Of a stretch of 64,000 nucleotides of DNA, positions 1 through 12,300 are shown piece by piece (within the stretch, counting starts at the first letter, position 1; the number at the start of each line of letters is the position of its first letter). Below the pieces are notes generated by a model. The model did no database searches, was not told where the DNA came from, and saw nothing but the letters and a program-made list of their open reading frames with translations. Source of the stretch: Atrichornis clamosus (Eukaryota > Chordata > Aves > Passeriformes > Menuridae). Both the position numbers and the translations under genes were made by a program. The DNA lies in the NCBI GenBank assembly GCA_013400975.1, contig WBMZ01012123.1:1-64000 (forward strand), read 5' to 3'.

Positions 1-36
1 GGGGCGGGGCGCGGGCGCGGGGGCCGGCGGGACAAG
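1..36 (+). promoter_or_regulatory. WDR75: WDR75 proximal promoter / 5'UTR edge, GC-rich
   Basis: The 36 bases before the ATG are almost entirely G and C and include a GC-box-like GGGGCGGGG at 1-9. High G+C and frequent CpG continue through exon 1, intron 1 and exon 2 to about 500, as in a CpG-island promoter of a housekeeping gene. The transcription start is not resolvable because the window begins here. Confidence 0.6.
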
Positions 37-122
37 ATGGTGTCGCCGGGCGCGCTCCGCGTGGTGCGGTGCGGGGGCAGCGCCCTGCGCGGCGCCAGGG
101 CCGTGTTCTCCGCCGACTCCAA
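37..122 (+). CDS. WDR75: WDR75 coding exon 1
   Basis: Encodes residues 1-28 plus two bases of codon 29, including the family's RVVRCGGS and AVFSADSK motifs. The frame requires the exon to end after AA at 122, so the intron starts GCAAGT at 123 (a GC donor). The GT at 127-128 would leave the wrong phase for exon 2. Confidence 0.88.
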
Positions 123-3100
123 GCAAGTGGGGCGGGGGGTCGGGGCTGTCGCGCTCGGGGGGGCTCCTGAGCTCCGAGCTGAGCTCTACCCGCCGGTGTC
201 CCCGGCGGCCTGCGGGTCCCGCGGGGCACCCGGGCCCCTTCCCCCGCGGTAACGGCGTTGCCCCTGTGCAGGTACCTGCTGTGCGCCTCGGGGGACTTCG
301 TGAAGGTGTACAGCGTGAGCACCGAGGAGACCCTGCGGCTGATGGGCGGCCACGCCGACCTGGTGACCGGCATCCAGCTCAATCCCCACAACCATATGCA
401 GGTTTGCGGGGGCGAGGTCTGGCTGGGGGATGGCCGGGGCTGCCCCTGACGCTGCGGCATGTGTCCCTGCGGCACCTATCTCGGGGCTGCCTGGAGTTTG
501 GGAACGGGCTGGGAGTGATCAGAGAATCGTTGAACTGATGATTCGCTGAAATCTGACAATGGTAGACGCTGTGTCAGTTTCCTACAAACACAAATGGGTT
601 TGACGAAATGTCATGTGAATTATAGTTCTGGAATGGAATGACAGCAAAACGGAAATATCAGCAAAATTTCCGGTTCTTTGATGATTTAAAGAATAGAATA
701 AGCATGTGATAAAGTCATAAATACTATGCTTGGTGTTTTCCCCTCTGTATCTGCTGGTACAGATGCAGATTTGACTAAATCCCTTTAACTTGCCCAGTGG
801 CTCTCTGCCCCCAGCCTGCCTTCCCTGCTCTCAGTTTGCTTTTTTGGTGTCTATATATAAACAACAATTATGTACCAAGAGGGATGGATCTGCATATTAG
901 CTGTGCAAATCAGATGTTCCCATGATGGGTATCTGGGCATTCTCACTTTGTGACAACGTGCATTTCAAACTAGAGTAATAGTGTTGCACTTCCACTGCAC
1001 TTTATTTGAAGGCAGCACAGAGCTGGTCTAAGTCCTAATTTTTTTAATGATTCAGCTACCTGGGATTGCAGTTGTGATTTTATGTAAAAGCTGGCTTTGA
1101 TGTATTGCTTTGGCTTATATTTTTTTTTTTTTTCTCAGCTCTATTCTTGCTCTCTTGATGGCAGCATTAAGCTGTGGGACTTCATGGACGGGATTCCCAT
1201 TAAAGTATGTTAAGCTATTCCTGTTGAGAGCATGTCAAAATGATTCTTGATCCATTGATGGTAGGATACAGCTGTTACAACAAATGGGCACAAATCAGTC
1301 TGAGATGTGTTGTTCTGCTATTAACACAGCCTGAAACCTCTAATTATGGCAGTAATAGAATGTGGCAATTGATGCGTGATGATAATGATGCAGATTCTTT
1401 TGGGGAAAAAGATGGGAGATGTAAGGACATACTGACTTTGCTACCTGCTGCACTTTGGAGTGCAATGTAGCTCTGGGGAGTGTGCTGCAGTTTGGGATAT
1501 GCCAATAGGAATTGATACAAAGGCTTGAAAATGTGGGCTCCTGACTGTCCTCTTGCCCATATTTTCTGCTATATAGAGGCACTTCCCTATAGGTGGTCTT
1601 TGTGCCTTGTATTAGGGGTAAGGTATCTTCAGGTTTTTTAGTAAATCTGGTTTCTCATATTTTATTAGTACTGTTTTAACATTTGTATTGGTCCTTGATA
1701 GAATAAAGATGTATTTATTTGTCTTAGAATTAAGAATTTTAATTAATACATGAAGGTTTCTTTAAGACATATTTTCCTTACTTTAAAACATACACACAAG
1801 TGTAGTAATTGTTGCCTTGCTTCTCTTCTTTTCTTCAGACTTTTACTGTAGGATCCAAACTTCTGGCACTGTACGCACCTGCCAGTGCTGAGGACTCGGT
1901 GTTTGTTGTAATTCCAAAGAAGGGTGAACGAGGTACAGTACAATCAGCATCACCTATGTCAGCTCAGTCATCCTGTGTCTGTGCTACTGTCACAGCAGTC
2001 AAAGGTGTGCTGCAAGAATGTGCTTTAATATGTTAATTGTGAAAATATTTCTTAAATCCTATGGCAGATGTCTCTAGTCCTGTATTTTGTACCTCTTTCT
2101 GTTTTCATTCTATGACATCTATTATTGCAACCTTTTGTCTAGGAGAGTGTTTATCTTTGCTTTTGAAGCAGGTACTGTCTGGATGTGATCTCGTAGATGC
2201 AAAAAATCTTTATAAACTGTGCTTACCAGGGTACAGGGTATACTACTTGAGTTGTGTGAGTACTTGAGATTATTCTCTCATCTTAAGCAGTATTGACATA
2301 AGTAGACTTGTCCTATTTAACAGCATGCCTACATATTTTTTAATAGGATTTTGTCTACAATAAATATAGCTTGGCCTTCCCCTGTACTATAATATATTAT
2401 TACTTCAGAGTAAAAGCAAATACTGTGCATCTTTGCTTGGTTTCTGCTTACAGTTGCACTGTAAGTGTCCACTGTCTAGTCCTCATTCTTCAGTACTACT
2501 GTTGGTTTCAAACAGATTTTTTCTTTGGTCAGATACATTCCAACTGGTCTCAGTTAAGCTGACAAAAGGAGCAGGCCAAGATCTGGAAGCCAAGGAGCTG
2601 TCAGTGGTTGTGGATGATGTGGGTGCATCGATGAAGCACATTGCGTTTGGAAGAGAAGTATATTCACCTTTGGAGTTTTTTCTTCTCTGGGGTGTTGGTT
2701 AGTTGGGTTTGGGGATTTTTTTGCCTCTCAAATGAATTCTGTGCTGTTTATGCCTTTATACAAGCACAGCAGCACTGAAACAAAACTGAAAGTAAATGAA
2801 TTGGTGTAAGAGCTATGCTTTCTTGTATATTACCAAAAAAAAGAGAAACTTTGACACAACAGGAAAGTATTTATTTAACATTAGCTTATGTATTGTCTCC
2901 AGTGTTAAGTACTTGGTAGTGAAATGTGCTTTATGTTTTTCTTGTGTAAAAACATAATCTGTATGTCCTAAATGGCTTTACTTTAACAGGGTGCATATGT
3001 GGTATCGGTGAAGGAGGTGAATCTCCAAGTTTATTTTTTTAAACGGAAACAGTTGAACAGGTGAGAATGAAAATGTCAGGTATTGACAGTCTGATATGTC

Positions 3101-3276
3101 CTAAATGTTTACTGACTGATGATGTGTGCACACATGATCTCATATTTGTCAGCAGCCATTTGTTTTTATGCTGGAAGGGATATATTCTTCCACTATGGAA
3201 GAAGCTTCCTGTAGAAATGAATAGTGAGCAGATCAGTGGCAGTGGTACCTTAACTTTGCAGGAATGTATTTTTTTT

Positions 3277-3318
<42 letters not shown>

Positions 3319-6300
3319 GAGAGAGAGCTTTCGGTTTTATTGAAGGCAAAGAGAAAAAGAAGTCTGACTATTTTTTTGAGTGCATGTAACCATAGCAACT
3401 TGGAAAAGTTTACTTTTGCTGATCAGAATTATTTTTTATGTGTACTAGCTGATCCTTTTGAAGATGTGTATTAAAAAAACCAATCCAAGGCATATAATTA
3501 AAGTTACTTTCTTCACTCTTGAAGGTTTTCTTTAAGTACAATGAAGACAAAAGGAGACAATCACTTCAGTTGTGTAGTGTGCCATCCTACAGAGGACTGC
3601 ATTGCAACTGGCCATGCTGATGGAAAGATTCGACTCTGGTATGTGCATTTTGGTTTAAATGTGTACCCCGTAAACTGCTCTGACCATAGGAATTAAGTGA
3701 AACCTGAGCAGAGCAGTCTAGTTTGTCCTTAGCGTGGCCATCTTCAGAAGTCATAATGAGCAAAGAATGAACAATGAGCCTGCAGTGCTGACAGGGAGTG
3801 TAATGTCAAGTGGAAAAAACACCTATGTTAAGCTGTGCTCCACGAACCTAAACTTAGGTGTAAAAGGTAATGCAGGAGCAGCTGAAATAACTTTATGGGC
3901 AAGTAGAGTCCTAAGGAGAGCACAGCAGTGGAACTACATGATTAAAACAACACACTGGCTAAGCTGCTTCCAGGGCTGAGTTGCTCAGTACATCTAGGAT
4001 GTGAGGTGTGGGCCAGGAGGGTTCTGAAAACCTGCAGTGTGGTTCCTTCCCTCCTTCTGCATCACCTGAGCATATAATAAGCTGTGGTCTAGAAGTTAGA
4101 GGATAGGATTATATAATTGATTCAATTCAATGTTACCTTTTGTGTACCCTGTTGTTTATGTTGTGAGTAAAAAACTGTTCTGTTCCTTTCCACACAGGAG
4201 GAATTTCCACCACAGGAAGGAGTACACATATTCCACACTGCACTGGCATCATGATGTTGTCATGGATCTGGCTTTTTCTGTGGAGGGTGAGTAAAAGAAA
4301 AATAAAAAACAATGCAAAGCAATAAAAAAAAAAAAAGCCTACCAGAAAACCCAACAAACCTCCATCAAACAAACAACAAAACCCTCTCAAATGTGAAGAG
4401 TTGCAGCAGAGAGGGAAGAATCAATAGAAGTTCCAAGTTTGTCCAATTACTAACAAGTTAATTTCTAGAATTTTAAGTATGTCCAGGAAGGATCTGCAAT
4501 AAAAATGAAAGCAGTTGTTATTTTTTTTAATATATTTTGATTGGCCTTTATCATGTCAAATATTTACTTTCTGTGGTAGGATGTAAAATCTAACCATTCC
4601 TCTCACCTCTGCTGCTCCCCCACCTCCTTCCCCTTCCCTTTCATTAGTAATACTGCTGAGTTCTTGCTACTCTTACTTGCATCCAAATAAAACAAGCCAG
4701 TCTTGTCTGAACTCAAACCTAGTGTCAGAAATACTACACTTTTATCTGCATTGTGTGATCTGAACTATTCTCCTTAAGATATTTCTTAGTGCAAAGTTCT
4801 TCTCACAGAAGGAGAACAATTCAGCCATATCCTAACACAAATACTCAGCTGATTCAGAAAGTAATGAGATCTACTCTTCCCAAAGCATTGTTTAAATTTT
4901 ACTGTAGGCACAAATTGTTGTTACTTAATCCAAGTTTCTGTAGCAATTTAACAGGGCATAATGAGAAAGATATCTTTGTGTGTTGCCCAGGCTCGATGTA
5001 TTTGCTTGTATGTGGCAGTTTAAAAAGTTTTGAGAAACTTAGGTTTGTAAAGACATAGGCTGCTGATTTTTTTTTTTGTTAAGCAAAACCTTTAACTGTA
5101 TTTTTATTGCTGGAAAAGGAACCAGGTTGCTGAGTGGTGGAGTTGAATCTGTTCTGGTCCAGTGGCACAATGAATCCTCGTGCCAGAAGGATTTCCTGCC
5201 CCGTTTGGGGTCTCCTATCGAGTACATCTCCGTGTCGTCCGACGGCGCGCTCTGCTGCACCCTGCACGCAGACAACAGTAAGCCAGAGCACATCTAAGTA
5301 CCACTTAATGCAAGGTGGAATGCGCATCTGCATGGGCTTTATTTTGTTGATTTTGGGTGAATTAACCAGACACTACATAAAATTTCGTTACTGATCTGAA
5401 AAAAACAGATTTTTGAAGTGATCTTTTGCTCTTTGATCAGTTCTGTGGATTTGCCTGGTGACTGCTGTAACTTGGCTTTCCACCTTGATGTAGGGTTGCC
5501 TTAAATTGAGAAAAGATACATTTACATTTACATGTACATTTACATTTACAGTACAGTTGGTTAGAGTCCCTTCCCCACCATGAGATGTGTGCCTTTTGCA
5601 AGTCTTTGTCTGCTTTCCTTTTCAGGAATCACAATAATCAACAGCAATCTAAGGTTTTCCAGAAGTATTCAAGGTTTAATCAAAAGTAAGTGCAATAAAA
5701 TTTAACTTCTACTTACAGGGTGGGATATGTCACTTCACAGCTTTGGTCATTTACCACCTGATTTTTGTTTCCAGGTAGGGATGTCAAGACTGGCCTAGTG
5801 GTTGATCCTAGAACCAAAGCTTTGGTCCTGAACGGAGAGCCAGGCCACTTGCAGTTCTACTGCCTCCAAAGTGACCAACAGCTGTTCAGTGTGAGTTGGA
5901 TGGGCTTGTACTGAAACTTTTAACTTACTCAGTCAAGTAACTTGTGCATCAGAATTTATTTGAAGACTTAATATAGCACACAGGGGAAATAAAACCTAGC
6001 AGCTATCCCACAAGGCTGGATTCCAAGCTGAGATGTCCTTGGCTTTATCTCAAACTTTACTTGTTAAGCAAATCTAAATTATTTTTTCTTCTTTCCTACA
6101 CTTAGCATCACTGTGGAATGCACACGCCCTAATTATGCTTTCCCCACGTGTTGTGGTATTTTTTCATGCCACAGCCCAGTCAGGTCTGATCGGAGCTCTC
6201 AGAACATCCTTTCTGTATGATGTTACGAGTGGTATCTCTTACAGCTATAGGTGAATTTGGAAATGTCCTGTTGTCCTTGCCTTGCAGTTGGACATTGTGC

Positions 6301-9300
6301 AGCGCCAGTACATCCACCAGGCAGGCTTGAAGCAGTCTGACCTGGTGAAGGTCGCGTTCAGCGCACAGGGCACGTGGTTGGCCACGGTGGAAGAGAGTGA
6401 AGAAGTAACTGACCCCGAGTTGCAGCTGAAGCTGTGGTTCTACAGTGAAGAAACACAAAGGTAATGATGATAGGGCTGGCATTCTAGGTGTCAGAGTCAC
6501 ACAAATACCTGCACGGACGTTGCCTTGCAAAGGCAGAGTTTTTCCAGATCTAGGAAGTTTACTGTGCACGCTGCAAGCACCTGTAACAGCACACAGAGTT
6601 GCAATAAATACACATTGGAAAGAATTGCTCTGGATCTGTTTTACTTAGTGTGATCAGACAGGCTATTGTAACCATAGGGCTTAAATTCACGTATTTCCTT
6701 GGTATTAAAAATAATGGACCTGACAGAATAGTTGTATAGCCTGTTCAGTTTTTCCCACTTCCGTGTCGTCCATCATTAATTGATTAGTCCTTCTAGGGTA
6801 CAGAAGATGAGGATTTTATTGTTGATCTTTTTCTTTAGTTAACATATGCATCTGGTTAATAAACCTTTCCCTCATTTTCCTATTTAAAAAAACACATTTT
6901 GACTACAAATTTTATTTTCTTAAAGAAGAAACAAAGCAAAAGAAAGTTACTACACAGACTAATAACTATGTGACTGATTTTCTGAGTACTAGAAAGACTG
7001 TCCAGAGCTTGAGCTGAGTATTTGAGAGATGCTTGCCTAGTGATAATCCTTTCTCAGTGCTGGACTACCATCTCTCTTGCTGTATGGAAGCAGTTAGGGA
7101 AATCTGATCTGTAAATGTGATACCAGTTAGCTTTCTTAATTAGACAGAACTTTCTTTGATTCCTCTTCTCCCTGCCCATTCCAGAATCAACTTAAACTGA
7201 GGTCTTTCCCAAGTTGCAAATGAAATAGAATGGCAAGCTTCTGTTTTCTTTTCCTACAGCTTTGAGCTGAATACTAGAATAAATACACCCCATGACAACC
7301 ACATCACAGACATGTGCTTTCGTGACATGGATGATCTGGAAGATGACCCTCTGATACTGGTAACAGCTGGCAGAGACTGTGTGTTTAAAGTCTGGGTGAT
7401 GGTAGAAGACACTGATCCAGAAGGTAAGCACGGTCAAAACACAACTTACTCTTACTTGCCACCTTGTAACATTAGAACCAGAGAGTCGTAAGAATATCCT
7501 GAGGTGGAAGGGACCTGCAGTGATATTTGAAATCATGCTACAGAAATTCTGACCCTGCCTTCATTTGCTCAGTCCTGTGCATTGATCTTTTTCTTCTGCT
7601 GCATGAAGTACTGTGTTCTCCTGAGCATCCTGTGATGGAGTTCTGTCGTAGTTCCACAGTGTTATGGATTGATATGGAGGTTCCTGGAATAGCCAAAGAC
7701 CTTGCTGAGCTGCAGAAGGGAATGGCAGCCTCTGTTCATTGTTTCAGGGATTGTTCCTGGTAATGATTTTTTCCAGGCTGAGAAAATGGATTTTTGCCAT
7801 TCCTCTGGTTAGACTTTTTCTTTGAGATTTCTGCTCAAGGGAGCAAGATGCAGAAATGTGTTACTCTGTTTGAACTGATATAATGTAAAAGAACAGCACT
7901 TCTGTCATTCTGCAGCTCCACCACTTCAGAGTTTATTTTTTTGAATATCCTTTCCATCAGATATTTGAACGTTATAGAATCGATATTTAAGATCTACTTC
8001 CTAGACACTTTTAATAACCAAATGTCACCTCCTGAAAGGCATGCTGATGTTCGCTTCTTTCAAACAGAACACCTGTGTATGCCTTTGGATGTGCAATACA
8101 AAAGATTTCCCACTTACTGATTTCCTTTTACTTAAACATTATTACAGTGTCAGGCACACTTAAGTGAGCAGGAACTTTCCTGCCACTTGGATGTCTTGTC
8201 ATTTCATGTTCCCAGATAGCTGGGGTAGTGCTCTTGCTGAACTGCTTGCAGTTTAGTAACCTGTTTGTCTCTTCATGGGCAGGTGAGAACATGTTCAAAA
8301 GTACTTTTGAACTACTAAGGTTTCCATTTGGCAAACTTTTCCACAGTGACTTTCCAAGCTCTTCGCTCCTCAACAGTGGCTCCTTCTGAGAAGAAAGACA
8401 AGAGCTTGTGTCATTTACTATATTAATAGTAGCTCCCTCAATGATATATGAAAGACAGTTCTGTTTTGCTTTTTTTTTGTAAATTATTCTAAGCCTAAAC
8501 CTACAGAGCAGGTACTTTGATCTTGAGTATAGTGTCAATTGGGGATGAAACTTAATGGGGTGTTTTTCCTTCCTGAAGATAGTTTTGTATCTGCTGACTG
8601 GCCTCATGAGGGGTTTTTTTTAAGTGTTTGTTTTATAAGTGACTACAGAGTTTGTTTCATGGCATATGTAAAAGTACAAACTAGTGCTGACCTCTGTGGT
8701 GTATTTGGCCAGTGGGGCAGAGTAGAAATGCTCAGGTAGAAAGGCTCAAGGCTCAACCTGCTGCAGCTCCTGTGCAGCAAATGCTAGTTTATCAATGGGT
8801 TCCTCAGCTGAGTACACTCTGGCACGTGTTAATTGCAGTAAGTCCTTCACTGTGCCCCTAGATGGTGCCATGCAGTTGGAAGTACTGAATCATTTCTGGC
8901 TTTTTTTTTGGGGGCCTTTTTTTTCTTTTTTTTTTAGGCAGATCTTGTAATCATCAACTTGTAGCCATTATATAAAGGATATTTTAGCACAGGGTGAACT
9001 TATTTTCCTTTCTTTCTTCATCCTACCCATATGTTTCAAAAGCATGCTATATGAATTATTTTGTACTGGGAAATACATGTTAATTTGGTATGTACATCAC
9101 TTTGCTCGAATTTTATTTTATGCTAATTATCAACAGTGGCCAAGGTATCCCAACAGAATGCACTGGCAGGTGAACCAGCTCAAGGAAGCATGCTGCTGGG
9201 TCACCTGGTGATCCTCAAATCTTCTGTAAATGAACCACCAGCTGTCTTGCACCCAATTGCAGCCTGTGTTCACATTTTGAGTAATGCTCATGTTCTTGCT

Positions 9301-12300
9301 AGAGTTTTAAAAGAACAGTGTTTCAGAACAATCAGTGTCAAATCTACTTGAATATCTTTTTTATCTAACATCTGCCTATCTGAGAGCACTGCTAATGGGG
9401 TTGGCAAACTAAGCATGAATTTTGTACCATGTCAGTCTCGACGTTCACTGTTCAAATGCGAAACTGAAAACAAATGAAAATCCTACCAGCTGTTTGTCCT
9501 ACCTGAACAGGACAGATTCTCTGTACTCTTCAAAAATGTAAACCTTGTGAAACAAAACTGCCTTGCTCTTGAGCCTGTCTTGCAGCCATAATGCTTGAAT
9601 TCTTCTTTCTTCATGTATAGACTTGAATTAACTGGCTTGTTCATTCAACACAGCACAGCAAAGTGTGAGCTGGAGCTGTGACTTTGTAGGCAGCTACCAC
9701 AACTACCAAGCCACAAACTGCTGCTTCTCAGAGGATGGCTCTTTGCTTGCTGTTAGCTTTGAGGAAACTGTCACTTTGTGGGATTCAGTTACTTGGGATC
9801 TTAAGTGTACGTTTTGCCATCCACCTGGAAATATAAGGTATGTTTTTCATCTGCTCTGTTATGTCTCGTTTGAACTCTCAGAACTGTCATTTACTCACAG
9901 AACAAGACCTTGTATATGTTCACATAAACATTGAATTTAACAGTCTTAAATTCATATATAGAAAAGACTCTAAAACGGCTTTTAGGTGCTTGGTAACTTA
10001 CTGTTAAAAAGAAGATCAAGCATTGCAGTTTCTTCTTCGTTTTACTTGCTTATGTCTCCTGTACCTCCCATACTCAAATCTGTATCATCAGGCACACAGT
10101 AGTGTGTTTATAGCCCATCTCTTCTTCTTCATTAATCCAGGGATGAATCAAAGTACTGGAAAAGTATAAACACAAGAAGTTGGTTCTTTATTCATGTACG
10201 CGTACATACAAAGAGAAATTATATCAATAAACCATAAAAGCACAATTGCCTTACCTGTACTATGAGATAATATATCTTGATCCTCTTCAACCTCTGTTGG
10301 AAAATCGGTGTTTGCCTGGCAGACTATCCCAGCAATGCTCCATTGTGTGCTGTCGTGACAAAAGACATCAACATCACGTGGTCACAATGCTTTAAAGACT
10401 CTTGACACAAAGACTCATAGCAGCATACAGAGATTTCTCACTTCCATCTTTTGTGTGTGTGTTTGTAAGCTTTTCCTTAGTGTGATGAAGTCTGTTTTAT
10501 ACTGGTCCTCTAAGAGTAGGAGTTGAGAAAGGCGAGTCTGAAACTGGTGTGTAGGAAATCTATGGAAGACACATGAGCCACGAGCTTGATACAGTGGCAA
10601 GCTTTTCTCCAACCAGCTGCCTCCCCTTATAGCCTTTACTGTTTGTTATATTAAAAGGAAATAAATTACTCTAGGGATATATTAAATTATGGTATTAGTT
10701 GCATAACTTCAAAGGGCTATGCTTTAATATACAAATTCTGTCCCTTATTAGCTTTTTTGAAAACATTTTATCATTAGAGTCAAAAGGCTGTTCTATTATT
10801 CTCAAACAAGATAACGAGAAATTAAGTGAAAACAAATCACATACTTCAGTTGGAGCAGCTCATAATAACTTTTTCTAAGCTACTCTTTCTAGTTCTTATA
10901 GCAATAGTAGAGGTTCTTTAAATATGGAAGTTACTGTCCAGTCCCAATGTGAACACTTACTATTATGTATGGGTTTGTAATTTATTTAAAAGCTCCTTTA
11001 AATCAGAATGCTGTAGAAACATATAATCCTTATGTATTTACACATACTTCTAAATCTTCCAGACCTACCTGATGGTTGTGAGTGAAGTTTTGTGCCACTA
11101 GAGGTGAACGCAAAAAGCAAACTTCTGATTTAGATACCAGAACTAAATCTTAACTGAATGTTTTTTGTGACTTGTGAATCATTGCTCCGTGGAGAAATAA
11201 AGATGAACTCTGAAGGTCACTAACTTGTTTTGACTTTTTACTTCTGTAGGAACATCTGCTTTGGGAGACTAACATGTTCCAAGTACCTTATTGGTGCCAC
11301 TGATTATGGCTTTCTGTGTTGCTGGAACCTGCTCACTTGTGCATGTAAGATCAGCTTGGATGTGTGCTAGAGTAATTTAATACTTGAAATTATTATAGAA
11401 CCTTAAAATAATTCTAGTTCAATTCCAGATTTACACATTACAAAATGGCCTGTGGAAATGGGATGATTGTCATGCTTAGTCAGGATAGTATCCTGCCCAG
11501 CATGCATGTGCTTTGTGTGTGTGTGTGCAGGATAAATTGTAAGTAACAGGCAGTATTTGTTACATTTCTTTAGAAATTGGTAGCGTTTGTGTATTTTTAT
11601 TCATCAGGGGTTGAGTGAAGCTGCATGCCTCTTCCAGCAGCTAAGGCCCTGTGTGACATTTATAGTTGACTTTTTGTTTGGCCAAGTAGTGGGGTAGAGC
11701 TGACTGGCTCCTTTTCACCTCTGGCTCTTGCTGTGCTTGCTTTTCAGTGGAGTGGAGTGCCCACCTCAACATCGTCGTTCTGCAACCTGATCCCCTTTCT
11801 GAACATATTGCTGCAGTCTCATGGCTCTCCAAAGAGTCCAGCTGTAAGTACAGAGGCTTCTTTGACAACTCATAATCAGTGGAATTTAAAACTGGGGAAG
11901 CACAATTTCTAGAAAAGGTTTTCTTAGAATTCACACCATGAAAACTGTAAGGTGGACTTGAGTGTGCTTGCACACATGGAAACAGCCATGTCTGACAGCA
12001 GCAGTCACTTAAAGCATGTTATCTTCCAGCAGTGAGTTTCTGGTGCAGGACATATCTCAGGATTAACCATAGGTGAGGGTCTCAAATGTTTTTGGCTCTC
12101 TCTTGTAACTGCAAAACTGTACAGCCATTTTCTAGAGCTCTGACTATAAATTAAGTCTTTCTAAAGCTACTGTACTACAGAAATGCTAATTTCCAAGTAT
12201 ATTCTCTATATTGGAGTACTGTGAAAGGTACCAACTATTATCCAGTTACATTCCTGCAAACTAGTGCTTGGAGACAATCCTGTCCATCCCTTTCTGGCTG

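Noticed and set aside
1360..1445. C/D-box snoRNA-like motifs (GTGATGA ... CTGA) in WDR75 intron 3
   Set aside because: The bases outside the two boxes do not form a terminal stem, and no clear D'/C' pair or rRNA guide was recognised, so the match is probably chance.
8128..8607. 159-codon antisense ORF in WDR75 intron 13
   Set aside because: No recognisable domain, lies wholly inside an intron, composition follows the local DNA.
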